64,000 bases of DNA from Cruorifilaria tuberocauda (taxonomy: Eukaryota; Nematoda; Chromadorea; Rhabditida; Onchocercidae), in the NCBI GenBank assembly GCA_013365365.1, contig JABVXU010000002.1:186001-250000 (forward strand), written 5' to 3'. This document shows, in pieces, positions 11,534 to 22,433 of this stretch (within the stretch, counting starts at the first letter, position 1; each line of letters begins with the position of its first letter). The notes below the pieces were generated by a model. The model was given only the letters and a program-made list of their open reading frames with translations, was not told the origin of the DNA and ran no database searches. Position numbers and translations under genes: made by a program.

Positions 11534-14127
11534 TCAAATACCACCGAAATCCCTTTTTTTTTTCCTTTTATTTCTATTTTCTGTTCTCTCATCTTCTTCA
11601 TGATATGATAAAGCCGTCTGCAACTGCATCGATTCTCGAATGTCTTTATCATCCTCCCAGTCATATGCATCCACAAAATGCGTCCCTAATCGTCGAATAC
11701 CTTTCATAAACTATAATTGTTCATTTTCAAAGCCATGTATCCTTTACTCATATATCGAACCTTGCTTTCAACTAACAAACATTTTTACTATATCATTTTT
11801 TAAAATAGAAATACGAAAGAATTTAGAATCTCTAAAATATTTGGTTACATTTTATTAATTTTAAATTATGTCATTTTTGAGGCTTTTCTTGCAAAATCAC
11901 TACAATCATTATAAAACTTTTTTCTCTCACTTCTTACCGAATCAATACGATAAGAATCGGAAAATATTAGTCAATTAACCTGATCATAAATAAATTTGTA
12001 GTCTGGTCGGTCCTTATACTGCAATTTTATCAAGTGATTATAAATTGGTGCAAATTCAATCGGAGTTTTCTGCAAGCAAAAAAATGTTGAAATACTGCTA
12101 TTAGCAACTATTAATTGGAAAACATCAACTAGTTAAAATCAACGTTTTCATCTTTGAATTAAATTGTCTTTCTTTTATTTATTATTTTTTACAAAAATTG
12201 CGAATTTGTGTACTTTTTAACACAAATGAGAAAAAGCGACAAAAGAGCAAAATTGATAATATTTATGATTTAATTACTTTAAAAAGTTTATCTGTTGTAA
12301 TTTTTTCCTTCATTTGTAGTAATACCTCCTCGTCTTTAATCATATTCCATGGCAGACCAGAACATAACTCAATTAGCATGTAAAGCATGGATAACAGATC
12401 ATCATTTCTTCCCTGAAATGATCGATTAAATTGATGAAAAAAATATCACGCAAGCCATCAAATCATGTTCAATCCTCTAATGTACTCTAATATTAAGTAC
12501 TGAAAAATGACAACAGATGATATGAGAAGCTGATGAAAGCATAAACATATCCGACCTGTTCCATACGTCGATGAACATTTGGTGAGCAATAACGTAATGT
12601 TCCTCGTAGCAAAACACGTTTCCTGGGTTTTCGTATTGCAATTTCCCGTGTATTAGAATCCTCCAGGACAAATGATCTTACCATACCTATTAATTAGTCA
12701 GTCTCTTGATTTTAATTTGATTATTCAGTAAACTTGAAATTACAAATGTTCTACTTGAATAAATAAAACACATGTCACATTACCGTAATCAATCATAAAA
12801 ATAGTCCTGCAATCTCGTCCGTTTATACCAATTACCATGTTACCCGGTTTGACATCTCGATGTACGAAACCAATTTCATGAAGCTGAAAATTGTAAACAC
12901 AATGCTAAGACGAATATATCAACTTGACAAATGTGATCAATTAATGAATTGTGAAAATTTTTTGTAGGAACAAAATGAAATTACCATCTTAATAGCGAAC
13001 AAGCATTGTACAGCGATACGCAAAGTTGTTTCAAACGAGAAATGATCATCGTCTCTTTTTATTGTATTGATACCTTTCATTTTTCTTAGAAACATCAAGT
13101 CTGGACCACACAATGTCATCACAATAAAACTGTAAATTCTCGTAAATGAAAATTTTTCATCTAGTCTATCATAATCCAATGCTACTTTGTAGAGATTACA
13201 AAATTTCCAGTGTTTAATTAACAGCAGTCCTTATTTTTTAAAATGAAAACAACCTGTATTTAGGTCTCTTTCCAGAATGCAGTAAACGGATGGTATTTTT
13301 TGAGGCTCTACTCAATTTACCTAGAACATAAGCTTCCAATTTCAATACACCTCCATCCGGTAAGGCTGTTGATTCAACCTTAATGTTCGAGTTCAATTAA
13401 ATAAAGTAAGCGTCTCCAGCAATGATGCTTTTCGAATTTATTAATTTCGAAAACTTTTACCCATTGTCCCTTACTTCAAAATTACTGGATTGCACTGGAA
13501 AAAACAATTTACTTTGAGAGCTGCTGCAAAATTTTTCCGTTTAACATGAGTAACTTCATAAACCGCGCCACAACCACCTGCTCCAATTTTCTCCATTATC
13601 TTCCACTGTCCTTGGATAACCTAATTATTAAAATGTATGCGCAACAAAATCAAAATATAATAGTCAATCCGAAAAGAATTCGTATACAAGCATAGACTAA
13701 CTTCTCCTATTGCAATTGCATCATTACTTATTTACCTCACCATATCATTCATTCGTCCTAATCTCCACTCCTGAGATATATTTCATTCCAATAATTTACT
13801 TCAATCTCACTTTTTTCAGTCATGATCATTTAATAATTCTCTCCGGTCGGATAAATAAATATGAAAATGTGAAAGACTACACATCGAAATATATCAATTA
13901 ATATTCCTAATAATGACAACCACTGCACCAGAAAAAAACTGATGATAGCAATTGAAGGGTAATTTGTGTGCATCGATATGTTCCTGAGAAATCCTGTCCT
14001 TAAAACACCACGAAAGATCAAAAGGCAAAAACCCGTCCCCACCAACTTCTGCGCCCTAGCCAAAATTGCCAAAACATTGACATACCTTGCCTGGTTTGAA
14101 ATTGGGAATTTCATCTTCATCATCCAT
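11534..14127 (-). CDS. TTBK-like protein kinase (casein kinase 1 group)
   Basis: Nine exons join in phase: 14127-14086, 13620-13513, 13378-13254, 13129-12985, 12883-12784, 12686-12556, 12412-12326, 12069-11980 and 11710-11534, giving 334 residues. Kinase landmarks appear in order: the glycine loop GAGGCGAVYE, the ATP-site lysine in AALK, the catalytic loop HRDVKPGN, DYG in place of DFG, the activation segment RGTLRYCSPNVH and DDLLSMLYMLIEL. The activation segment and the acidic start followed by PNFKPG are typical of tau-tubulin kinase-like (Asator/TTBK) enzymes, a group greatly expanded in nematodes. The key Lys, Asp and Asn residues are present, so it is probably active. The usual APE motif reads SPN. 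The tail is short and lysine-rich (NKRKKKRD). Substrate is unknown; some worm members of this group are sperm-specific. Confidence 0.88.
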
Positions 14128-15090
14128 TAAATCGGCTCAGACACGATCCTGATCCTAATCCACCGGCAGCGAAAATCCGTCTCAATATGATTAGACAAAT
14201 AACAATGAAATTCCCGCGTCAATTCCATTTATATAACGAAGCGTAATATGCATACATCCAAAATTTATCTTGAAACTCTCAACTGAGGAATGCAAAAGTG
14301 AGATCTCCCCATTACATGAGATCTTTCCATTTGATTCAGTGAAATCTTCCCATTCAATATGATGATGTAGCATGCATTTTTAAATATTTTATACCCCTTA
14401 TTTTTCTTTAAAATAAAAAGTTTATTTCGAGAACATAAAAATATAATAATGTAAGAAAACGAAGGTATAAAAGCATACAGCAGTCTTATACTCCTAAATT
14501 TATGAAGTAAGCCAACAAGGCGACAACTCAACAATATCAAGTATTCCTTACAATACAACAAATTCGACGCTGAAAAGTCTTCCCCATAACACTAATGCAA
14601 ATACAAAACCAACATTTTGCGAAAATGACAGTATGTAATAATTTTGAATGTGCAAAGACAATAATATTTAACCACTACTATTCTAGCGCCGTCATATAAA
14701 CAACCTTCCACTGGACTTAGTACTGGAAGCAATCGAATGAGTATAGAAGATACTTCATAAAAAGTTTAACTACCATTCGATTCTAAACGTGACAACTACT
14801 CTAATAAGTTACAGCAAATGACTTTCGTTAGGAAATGAGATCTTCAATATTCCAAACCTTGAAAGCCCGCTCGCTAAGATTACGATGCATTTGGAAGGCG
14901 TTAAAAAAATAGCGCTAAATGTATTGCCAGACATTTAACAAAATCTATCCTTAAATCTACGTAAAGATTTCACAAGATTTTTCAGTATGATGCATGCTCA
15001 TATGGAACAAAAAACTATAGAAATTCAATGAAATTGAACACATCGATTCAGTACTAGTTTGAAAATCAATAAAGAAGCAGAAAAAAATCT
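14128..15090. other. Intergenic between kinase start and SR-factor 3' end
   Basis: Probably contains the kinase promoter and the 3' UTR of the SR factor; both genes are on the minus strand. Around 14283-14350 a phrase like GATCTTTCCCATT recurs three times in degenerate form. The minus-strand frames 14191-14373 and 14265-14561 run across this repeat and look spurious. Confidence 0.5.
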
Positions 15091-18069
15091 TCAATTGTAA
15101 TCATTACTATTGGGCGCTGGACTTGCATCTTTCATAGACTCATCAGTGGTCTCAGGAAGAGTGGTATTATTTTCGGTACCACTGCCATTCTCGGTAACCG
15201 CACCAGTCTGGGATCCATTTCTCTCTGGTGAATGAGAATGAGAACGAGCACTTCCCGAACGGCTACGTGATCTCGAACCTTCCCTTTCCTTCTTCGGTGA
15301 AGGTGAACGTGACTTCGAGTCCGTACGCGAACGTGATGATCGACTACGGGAACTACGCGAACGTGAATTAGACCGATGATGAGAGCGGGAACGACTATAA
15401 ATAAATTAATTATAAATATGATACAAACAATATCTTTGACTATAAGAGTCCAAGATTGTAGCGGAAGCATCAGGTATTATTCCTGTTATATTTTTACCTC
15501 CGACTATCTCGTCTTTCCGAATCGTCAATCAGTTTCAGCTTGCGCCCATTCACCTCTTTTCCCTGCAGCTTGTCAAGCGCCCTTTCAAGATCATCTCGTG
15601 TTAAAAAGCATACAATTCTGAAAAACACAATATGCAGAAAAAAAACCACAAATGTATTGCCAGATACTCAAAAACATGAAAGCAAGGGACTCATACACTA
15701 CATCAAAGATTTACCCTTCATTTGGATGCTGCTTGTGCGCATCTGCAAAAGTCACTTCACCAGCAGTTCGCATAATATCTTTAAGATCCTGCAAAACAAT
15801 ATCGTTATCAAATGGATTCATCAACGCTGAAGTATAATAAGAAATGATCATATACCTTCTGCTTTTAAAGAGCATGGGAAGGCATCGCCAACCATCAAAC
15901 CCCTAGATCACTACATTCTCTTACTCAGATTTAATATATTTTTTTGCAGACCACCCCAGCATCTTCTTGTTGTAGCAGTCGATCTTTCTAATCTCACATT
16001 TTTGATGCCAAACCACGGCAAGAAAATGCTGAAAATGACGATGAAATTTCCCGTTATGAAGGAGCTTTCAACCACGAAAACTTCGATGCGCTTGTCAAAA
16101 AAAAGAACTACCATCCATTAAGCTTATTTTGATAAATGTCAAACACCTTTTGTTTCAGCGAAAGATCGAATTTATTTTTAGAGAACTGACCAGATCATGT
16201 TCTGATGTGGCCCTCACGATGCGGCAGTACACCACCACTAGCCTCAACATGCGACATCAGAACGAAACGAAACAAGCACCGAAACACGAGCCTGGGCCCG
16301 AACGCACCAATAACAATACGCCTACGCACCAACGATAAACCATTTTGAGCTGCACCAGCTCGCGACTACCTGCTGGCCAGCTTGGTGCCTTCGGCCTTAT
16401 CTTCATGAACAGAATTATGTGGCCACCGAACGCACTTTATAGCTTTTTAGGACTATCCAAATAATGCGCGTTCGATGCAACAGGTAAAAAAGCTAAAAAA
16501 CTAAATATTTTCCGATTTCTACTCGTCCATATGTCAATCAGCAACGCCTCAGATAAAGATGTTATCAAGGGGTTGAAATGTGGCCATTTTCCCTGCTCAT
16601 TCATCGGGTAATTATATAAGTTTCATCGCGAGTGCGTGGTGTGTTTCCTTCCCTTCAATGTATACCACCCTCAAACAACGACGTATGCATCAGGTGATCG
16701 CAAACAACGTCCCAACATCACGTTATCTCACCTGCCACGAACAACGAGACGAAAGATTTTCAACGATCAATCGATAGCGTGTCTGTTGAGGTGGACCATA
16801 TCTGAAAAGACAACGTTTTAGAGCCTAAAAAGTCCATTTAACATGTAATATTTGACGAAATTAGAGATGGAACACTGTAAACAATGTATACTACACTAGC
16901 CTTGATTCCCGTCTCGGTGGAGGAAATCGATCAAAGCCACCAAATCCCATACGACTTCGAGGTCCACGGCGTGAAAATTCCAAGATCACACGCTCACCGC
17001 ATAACTCCTTTCCATTTAACTCGTATACTGCATCATCCGCGTCCCGCGGATCGTCAAATTCCTTAACATTTTTTTGTGTTTTTCCAAGTTTGAGCAATGA
17101 AAGAAGCGAGATAAATACAACAAAAATCTCTTCAGGATAATTTTAATGCATCATCCACGGCTTGTTTTTTGTAAGAAATTCCCACTGGTGAAATAATTTA
17201 ATGATTCCTCATCAAAAAAAGGAAACTAAGCAATATTCACACTGAGAGCTCACGAAAACTGTGCTTCCTAACAAAATAAATGTATTCGTCATTAATACGT
17301 TTTGCGAACTTCAAAATAAATACAAGATTATAAGTAATAAAATCTTGTCCATTCAACAGGTAGTTATGAAATTCAAAAAGAATCAAACACAACTTTAAGT
17401 GAAATGAACTACATATAATAACTGTAATGAAAAACTTGGATATACTCCTAACCATTAGCCCTAAACAAGATTGCAGACTAATTATATTCAATACCATATG
17501 GAGATAAAACCACACAGTCCTTAAATGAATCGAAGGTAAACTCATCATAAATAACAAATGTACGTATGTATAAGTTGACATATTCTGTAACAAAAACATT
17601 GCATTAAGAAATAAACTAGGTTTTTGCATTAAAAAATATGATGTTATGTATGTGCACATAAGTGAACTATGCAAATATCTGCAGGGTTCAACTTTCCCCA
17701 TAACTAATTCACAACTAGATTGACAGATGTTAGAAACGGAAGAAGTGTTCCCTGGAATTATTACTAAATCCTAATTATTTTTTTGATTAAATGAATCGAA
17801 TAACTTAGAAAATGAAATCATTTATGCAGCTGATAGAAACTACGCTTTTCGAGAGTAACGACATCCAACTCTAATAAAATAATGATAAAAGGAGAATGTT
17901 ATTTGAGTTTTCTAGAAAAATCACATAAATCACTTACCACAAAACCGAAACCATTTTTCAGAACAATATCACGTATGCGTCCATAACCGCGAAAGAAATG
18001 TTCGATGTCACGTTCGGACGCTCTGTAGGACAAACGTCCTACGTAAACACGTGCGCTCATGTTACTCAT
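15091..18069 (-). CDS. SR splicing factor with two RRMs and an RS tail (SRSF4/5/6 type)
   Basis: Six exons join in phase: 18069-17938, 17061-16897, 16782-16732, 15788-15715, 15617-15498 and 15394-15091, giving 281 residues. RRM1 starts at once with the RNP2 motif VYVGRL, has NGFGFV as RNP1 across an intron, and ends near [10 protein letters not shown] linker rich in Gly, Phe and Pro leads to a pseudo-RRM carrying the SR hallmark SWQDLKD, split exactly as SWQ|DLKD by an intron. The tail has many RS dipeptides (SRSRSSRSR) and ends with an acidic, Asn-rich stretch. Such proteins act in the nucleus in exon definition and splice-site choice. The start gives [11 protein letters not shown]; a second Met three codons later is possible. 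A CAG acceptor 24 bases upstream would suit a spliced leader. Which rsp paralogue it is I cannot say. Confidence 0.92.
16190..16440. other. GC-elevated block inside an SR-factor intron
   Basis: About 250 bases, clearly richer in G and C than the flanks, lie in the 943-base intron between the micro-exon (16732-16782) and the next exon (15715-15788). No long frame on the gene's strand fits a family. It could be a regulated cassette exon or splicing-control element. Confidence 0.35.
17237..17701 (-). other. 154-codon open frame in intron 1 of the SR-factor gene
   Basis: The longest unbroken single-exon frame in the window. It lies on the same strand as the host gene, wholly within the first intron (17062-17937), and starts with ATG. 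The predicted product is hydrophobic and rich in Leu, Phe, Ile and Cys. I recognise no family. It does not join in frame to either neighbouring exon as modelled. Probably not a gene, but its length is unusual for sequence this AT-rich. Confidence 0.15.
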
Positions 18070-18093
18070 TGTCGTCGATAACAAAGAGATAGA

Positions 18094-18101
18094 CTGCAAT
18101 A
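18094..18101 (-). promoter_or_regulatory. Likely spliced-leader acceptor of the SR-factor gene
   Basis: On the minus strand TTATTGCAG ends 24 bases before the ATG at 18069, with no obvious upstream exon. This fits trans-splicing, though a 5' UTR cis-intron is possible. Confidence 0.4.
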
Positions 18102-18235
18102 AAGAGCCTCACGATAAAAGCCCGTCCGCAACGCAACCGCGCACGCTCCTCAGGTCATTTCAAATTAGAATAACGCTACACTCACTTTGATAACGGTAGG
18201 ACGGAGTGCACAAAAAATACTTTGCAGTTCATAGA

Positions 18236-18303
18236 GAGAAAAGATAAAAAGATAAAATAAAATGTAAAGATAAAATGAAAAGATAAAATGTAAAAAAGTG
18301 AAA
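18236..18303. repeat. AAGATAAAATG short tandem repeat
   Basis: Imperfect tandem copies of a roughly 10-base unit, AAGATAAAAT with variations. A related stretch reappears at 18562-18590. It lies between the divergent SR-factor and OSGEPL1 genes. Confidence 0.7.
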
Positions 18304-18611
18304 AGCGATCAAAGGAGTACCAATTGAAGAGTGGGTAATTGTGGAATTCTTCGAAAAGACATCAAACAGAGTGCGTTGCCTTAGAAAAAGACAAATATTA
18401 AATAGCGCGTAATGGATGTAAACATAGAGAAGTGAGACAATTTCTAGACTTCTGGCATATGTTCAGAATAAATGGCAATGTTCCAAATCAAAGAAGGGTT
18501 TGAGTAGCCAAAAGTTTAAGTGGTGGAAGGGAAATAGAAAACAGTATAACCTTATATATAGTGTAAGATAAAATAAAATGTAAAGATAACTGGGAAACGG
18601 GGGATCAGGTA

Positions 18612-18837
18612 ATGCCTTTGGGCAGCATCTGCATATTCATTCTACTTTGTATGATAATTATTGCTCGATCATTAGCTGTTGACAGTTTGGGTAAGAAAAC
18701 CTGTCTCCTGGAATGGTTTGAAGAGAAGATTAAATAGTGAAGGAAGATGAGCCTTGCCACTTATTTCAGAATATGAAGAGGACTTTGGTCAGAATTCTGT
18801 GCAGAGTAATTTTGCCGCAGTTTTCAAATTTACATAG
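18612..18837 (+). CDS. Possible 48-aa secreted peptide overlapping OSGEPL1 exon 1
   Basis: An ATG at 18612 opens a strong signal-peptide-like frame (ICIFILLCMIII, then a cleavage-like region ARSLAVDS). It reaches a good donor, GG|GTAAGA, at 18690. Spliced to the acceptor TTTCAG at 18769, it continues in phase through an acidic stretch (EYEEDFGQ) to a TAG at 18835-18837. That second exon is the start of OSGEPL1 read in another frame. Left unspliced, the frame ends at 18737. This could be a genuine small secreted peptide, an upstream ORF that controls OSGEPL1, or chance. There are no dibasic sites of the kind seen in neuropeptide precursors. I do not recognise a family. Confidence 0.25.
18761..18769 (+). 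promoter_or_regulatory. Likely spliced-leader (or cis) acceptor of OSGEPL1
   Basis: TTATTTCAG ends three bases before the ATG at 18773. It supports that start over an in-frame ATG at 18737, which would be removed by splicing. Confidence 0.5.
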
Positions 18838-21221
18838 CCCATATTGCAGAGGAGTTGACACTGTTTTGGGCATTGAAACCAGGCAATTTTTTTTCAAATT
18901 ATCTCAATTCTTTCTGATGTAAACCTCTCATTCAAAAATTCCGTTAAAAGAATTAATACAGAAGAAAATGTAACCACTAAAGTCTTCAATAAATATTTGT
19001 TCCTCAGTAGATCTACATATTCTGCTGTTTTTGCTAGCTGGAAAGAGAGAAAAAGATCAGTGAAATGCTTAATGATAATAAGGGAGATGTAAATTTTCTC
19101 CGTCTTACCATTCTCAGTGATAATGAATTTAAAGTTAGTTGTGATGATACGGCAGTATGTGTTCTGAACAGTAACAGAAAAATTCTCAGTTCTCGTCGTT
19201 ATACGAATCGCGAAATACAAAAAAGACTTGGAGGGATCTGCCCGGCTATATCGGCTGATCAGGTTCATTTTGTAAATTAAACTACAATTCAGAACATCTT
19301 TATGTCTCGAGGCGAAGTATATATAGACAATATTGTGTGTGAGTAATTATTTGTATTTTCAATGTTGATTGGAGATATTTACAGCATCGTTCGTATATTG
19401 ATCTGTTTGTTCACGAATGCTTAGATGAAAGTCGTGTACGACTTTGTAATTTGGATGGTATAGCAGTAACAACGAGACCTGGTTTAATCATTTCTCTTCG
19501 AGTTGGTGCTGAAAAAGCTGTCTCTTTAGCAAGGTATATTTGCAAATTTACCAATTTTTCCTGAATTCAAGCATAAATCTTGTGAACACATATTTGTTTC
19601 TTTTGGTCACTTTAAGATATATGAAATTTCGTTTCTAAAAATCTGCTATAGGAAAGGCTGCATACCGATCATACCAGTTCATCACATGCAAGCTCATGCA
19701 ACAGTTGCTACTTTGATGAAACCAGTGGCTTATCCTTATATCTCTCTTCTGATTTCTGGAGGACATTCAATAATAGCTGTAACTAATGGACCAGATGACT
19801 TTGAAATTCTGCTAACTAGTACATCTGGTAGCCCTGGCGAATGCATGGATAAAATCAGTCGAGCGCTCAATTTTGAGGAACCGGAGCTGCACGGTTTACA
19901 TCCGGGAGCTGCCTTGGAAGTGATGGCATCAAGGTGCGCATTTCGTTACTCTCGTAAGTAAATTCATCCCTGTAAATCAAACAATTCTTTCTTTCTAAAA
20001 GTTTGCATTTAGATCATCGCTGGGTGGCTACAAACGGTATTCAATTGATGTAGATAGATTCGCAAAAATGGCTTTACACTTCAATTTCTCTTGGATCAAG
20101 GCTACATACTTGGTTATGATTTCAAGGCAGCGTACTCTCAGTGTTCCTGATTTTTGTGCAAGCGTTCAGGTGTTGACCTGAATACTTTGCAATTCTGCAG
20201 CTTTTTTTGTTTGGTCTTGCAAGATATGACTGCAGGGAATCACTTTTTAAGGAGCTTTGGCTAACTGTCACGCTTTGTTTAAAGAAAATGATTTCAGCAT
20301 TCCATTGCAAAATACTTGGTCAAGAAAGTAAATTGCTGTTTGCAATATTTGAACGATTCCAACAAGGTTTCATTCCACTTGAACTATTGATGTATAGAAG
20401 AGTTTCTTACATTCGATACCATGATTGTGTATAGATATAGTGGAGTTTTTTATTCGATATCGTTAGTTCAGAGCTTTATATATCAGTGACCCTGCTTTAC
20501 CTACCATTTCTTGTTTTATTTTATTTCAGAATTTTATTTTATTTTTCAAACAAATTGGATTATTGCAGTATTGCAGATTCCACCTCGTAATCGATTGGTT
20601 TTCATTTCTGGTGGTGTTGCTTCGAACAAGTATATATTAGCCAAACTTAATGATGTTTGTGAATCCTGTGGTTATAGTACATATGCTCCTTCAAAGTTTT
20701 ACTGTTGCGACAACGCAGAAATGATAGCGTGGAATGGCATACAGTTGCTAACAAAAAAGCTAGTTATTCGTAATTTGTGGTATGCAGTTTGAAAGAATAA
20801 AATGTTTACTATCAGCTAATTAAAGAGTGTAAGCTGGATAATTGTCCAAACTCTCGAATTCATTTTAATTTTAGGTTTATCCAACCAGTTAAGTTTGTTG
20901 ATAAATGCCGTATTTGCTGGTACATAGCGTTAGTTAATTATTCTAATCACATGAGAGATGAATCCATCGGTTACTTCTCAGTTGCTATCTTTCTGTAAAT
21001 GTTTGTGTCAAACACATCGCGCTTTAGTTTCCGGTCATTTCCAGAATTTTTTCAGGTCATCATCCATTATATCACCTGAAAAAATACCTGCAAGTATTTT
21101 TGTTTCATCGCGATCTCCTATTGGCGTCGATATTTCTCCACATCTTCGAAAATATCTAAACATGCCTTTTGAAACATCAGTGGAAGCAGCAGAGAGGCGT
21201 AATACTTCATCTAAATCATAA
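18773..21221 (+). CDS. OSGEPL1: Mitochondrial tRNA N6-adenosine threonylcarbamoyltransferase (OSGEPL1/Qri7, TsaD family)
   Basis: Eight exons join in phase: 18773-18882, 19139-19262, 19385-19533, 19652-19933, 20013-20169, 20298-20366, 20577-20779 and 21056-21221, about 419 residues, close to the family's usual size. A basic, Arg-rich start (MKRTLVRILCR) looks like a mitochondrial presequence. Family motifs follow: GIETSCDDTA, the metal-site HHMQAHA, SGGHS, CMDKISRAL, SGGVASN and the metal-site DNAEMIAWNG, then PIGVDIS near the end. The enzyme transfers threonylcarbamoyl to A37 of ANN-decoding tRNAs, here probably in mitochondria. Intron 1 starts with GC rather than GT (CAG|GCAATT). Exon 6 is extended to 20366 because that restores exactly the family spacing between VKK and the SGG motif. 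The junction of exons 7 and 8 is the weakest part. Confidence 0.9.
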
Positions 21222-22433
21222 AACTATACTAATTATATTTTTTGGGATATGGCAAAATACCATATTTATGATTAGAAAGTCATGTTAGCGGATCAAGATT
21301 CAGTGGTATTCTACTGCCTAAAGATGATTGAAAACAAAGTTTCCATTAATTAAACTGAGGAATTATCTTGTTTCAAGCTACTGCTTATTGTGAAAAATAA
21401 ATTTTTCATCCGGAAAAGCGAACAGTTTGCTTAGGTTCCACGTATAATGTTTTCAGTAACTAGGAGAGATGTGTACTTGGATAATAAAACTTAACTCTAA
21501 GTTCCTTCGTAATTGAAAATTCTTTGAATCAAACTTAATATTTATGAAGGATGTAAGGCACTAAGTTCCATTCGAATCATTTTTTGAGAAGCAAAGTGAG
21601 ATTGATAATACAAAAATATCAAAAAAATTCAAAGAATCAAGATGCATACAAGACATAAAGTAGCGCTTATGGTAACCAAGTAGTAATAATTTGAGTGTGC
21701 CTGTTGAAAAAAGCAGAAATAAGATATTACGTTCATTTGTACTCTGATATCCGATAAAAATTTAAAGGAAATTGAAAAAACAATGGTAGCTTAATTCTTC
21801 TTAACATTCTTTTGCATCGCAAAGCATATAAACAGACGGTTTTATAATGGTAGATGAATTCGGAAGGAGATGTGTTTGAGTAATAAAATTTAGCTCAAAG
21901 TTTTTCTATAATTTGAAATCAGATCCAAGGAAATCAATATCCTTCCTCGCAGCCATGCTTTGTCAACTTGAAATTCTAAAATCTCAAGAATTTAATTATC
22001 ATTTTCCAAAGAATTTTTAGAAATTTTCGATCAAAGAATGTAGAAGTGAATGTAAATTACCAATAATATAAGAAAATTAAAAGAAAAAAAAAATGAATAT
22101 TGGGTGCATTCTTATGATACACGGGCGCATAAAGATGGAAAGCAGCGTAGCATGATCTGTGATACTTTAATGTACGGTAGCGTTGACACTTTGGTAGAAT
22201 TTGGCTCAACTCACTCTTAAGCAGTCAAATCCGTGATAACTGATGATGACGCTGACGGGCACAGAACTGAAAAAATCTACAATAAACGATTTATTATTTC
22301 CCTAAATATTCGCTAGAACATGTGTTTAAACAGTGTTAAATAGCGTTCTCACTATCCCCTATATGTTACGTTATATGTTAAGAGCAAAGATTTTGAAGCA
22401 CCATTCTGCATAGAATTTTGAAATTTATCAAGC
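21222..22433. other. Intergenic between convergent OSGEPL1 and unc-76
   Basis: AT-rich; holds the 3' UTRs of both genes. I see no gene, repeat array or RNA gene in it. Confidence 0.6.

Noticed and set aside
18894..19268. 124-codon frame antisense to OSGEPL1
   Set aside because: It runs over a confirmed coding exon and intron of OSGEPL1 on the other strand and has no family resemblance.
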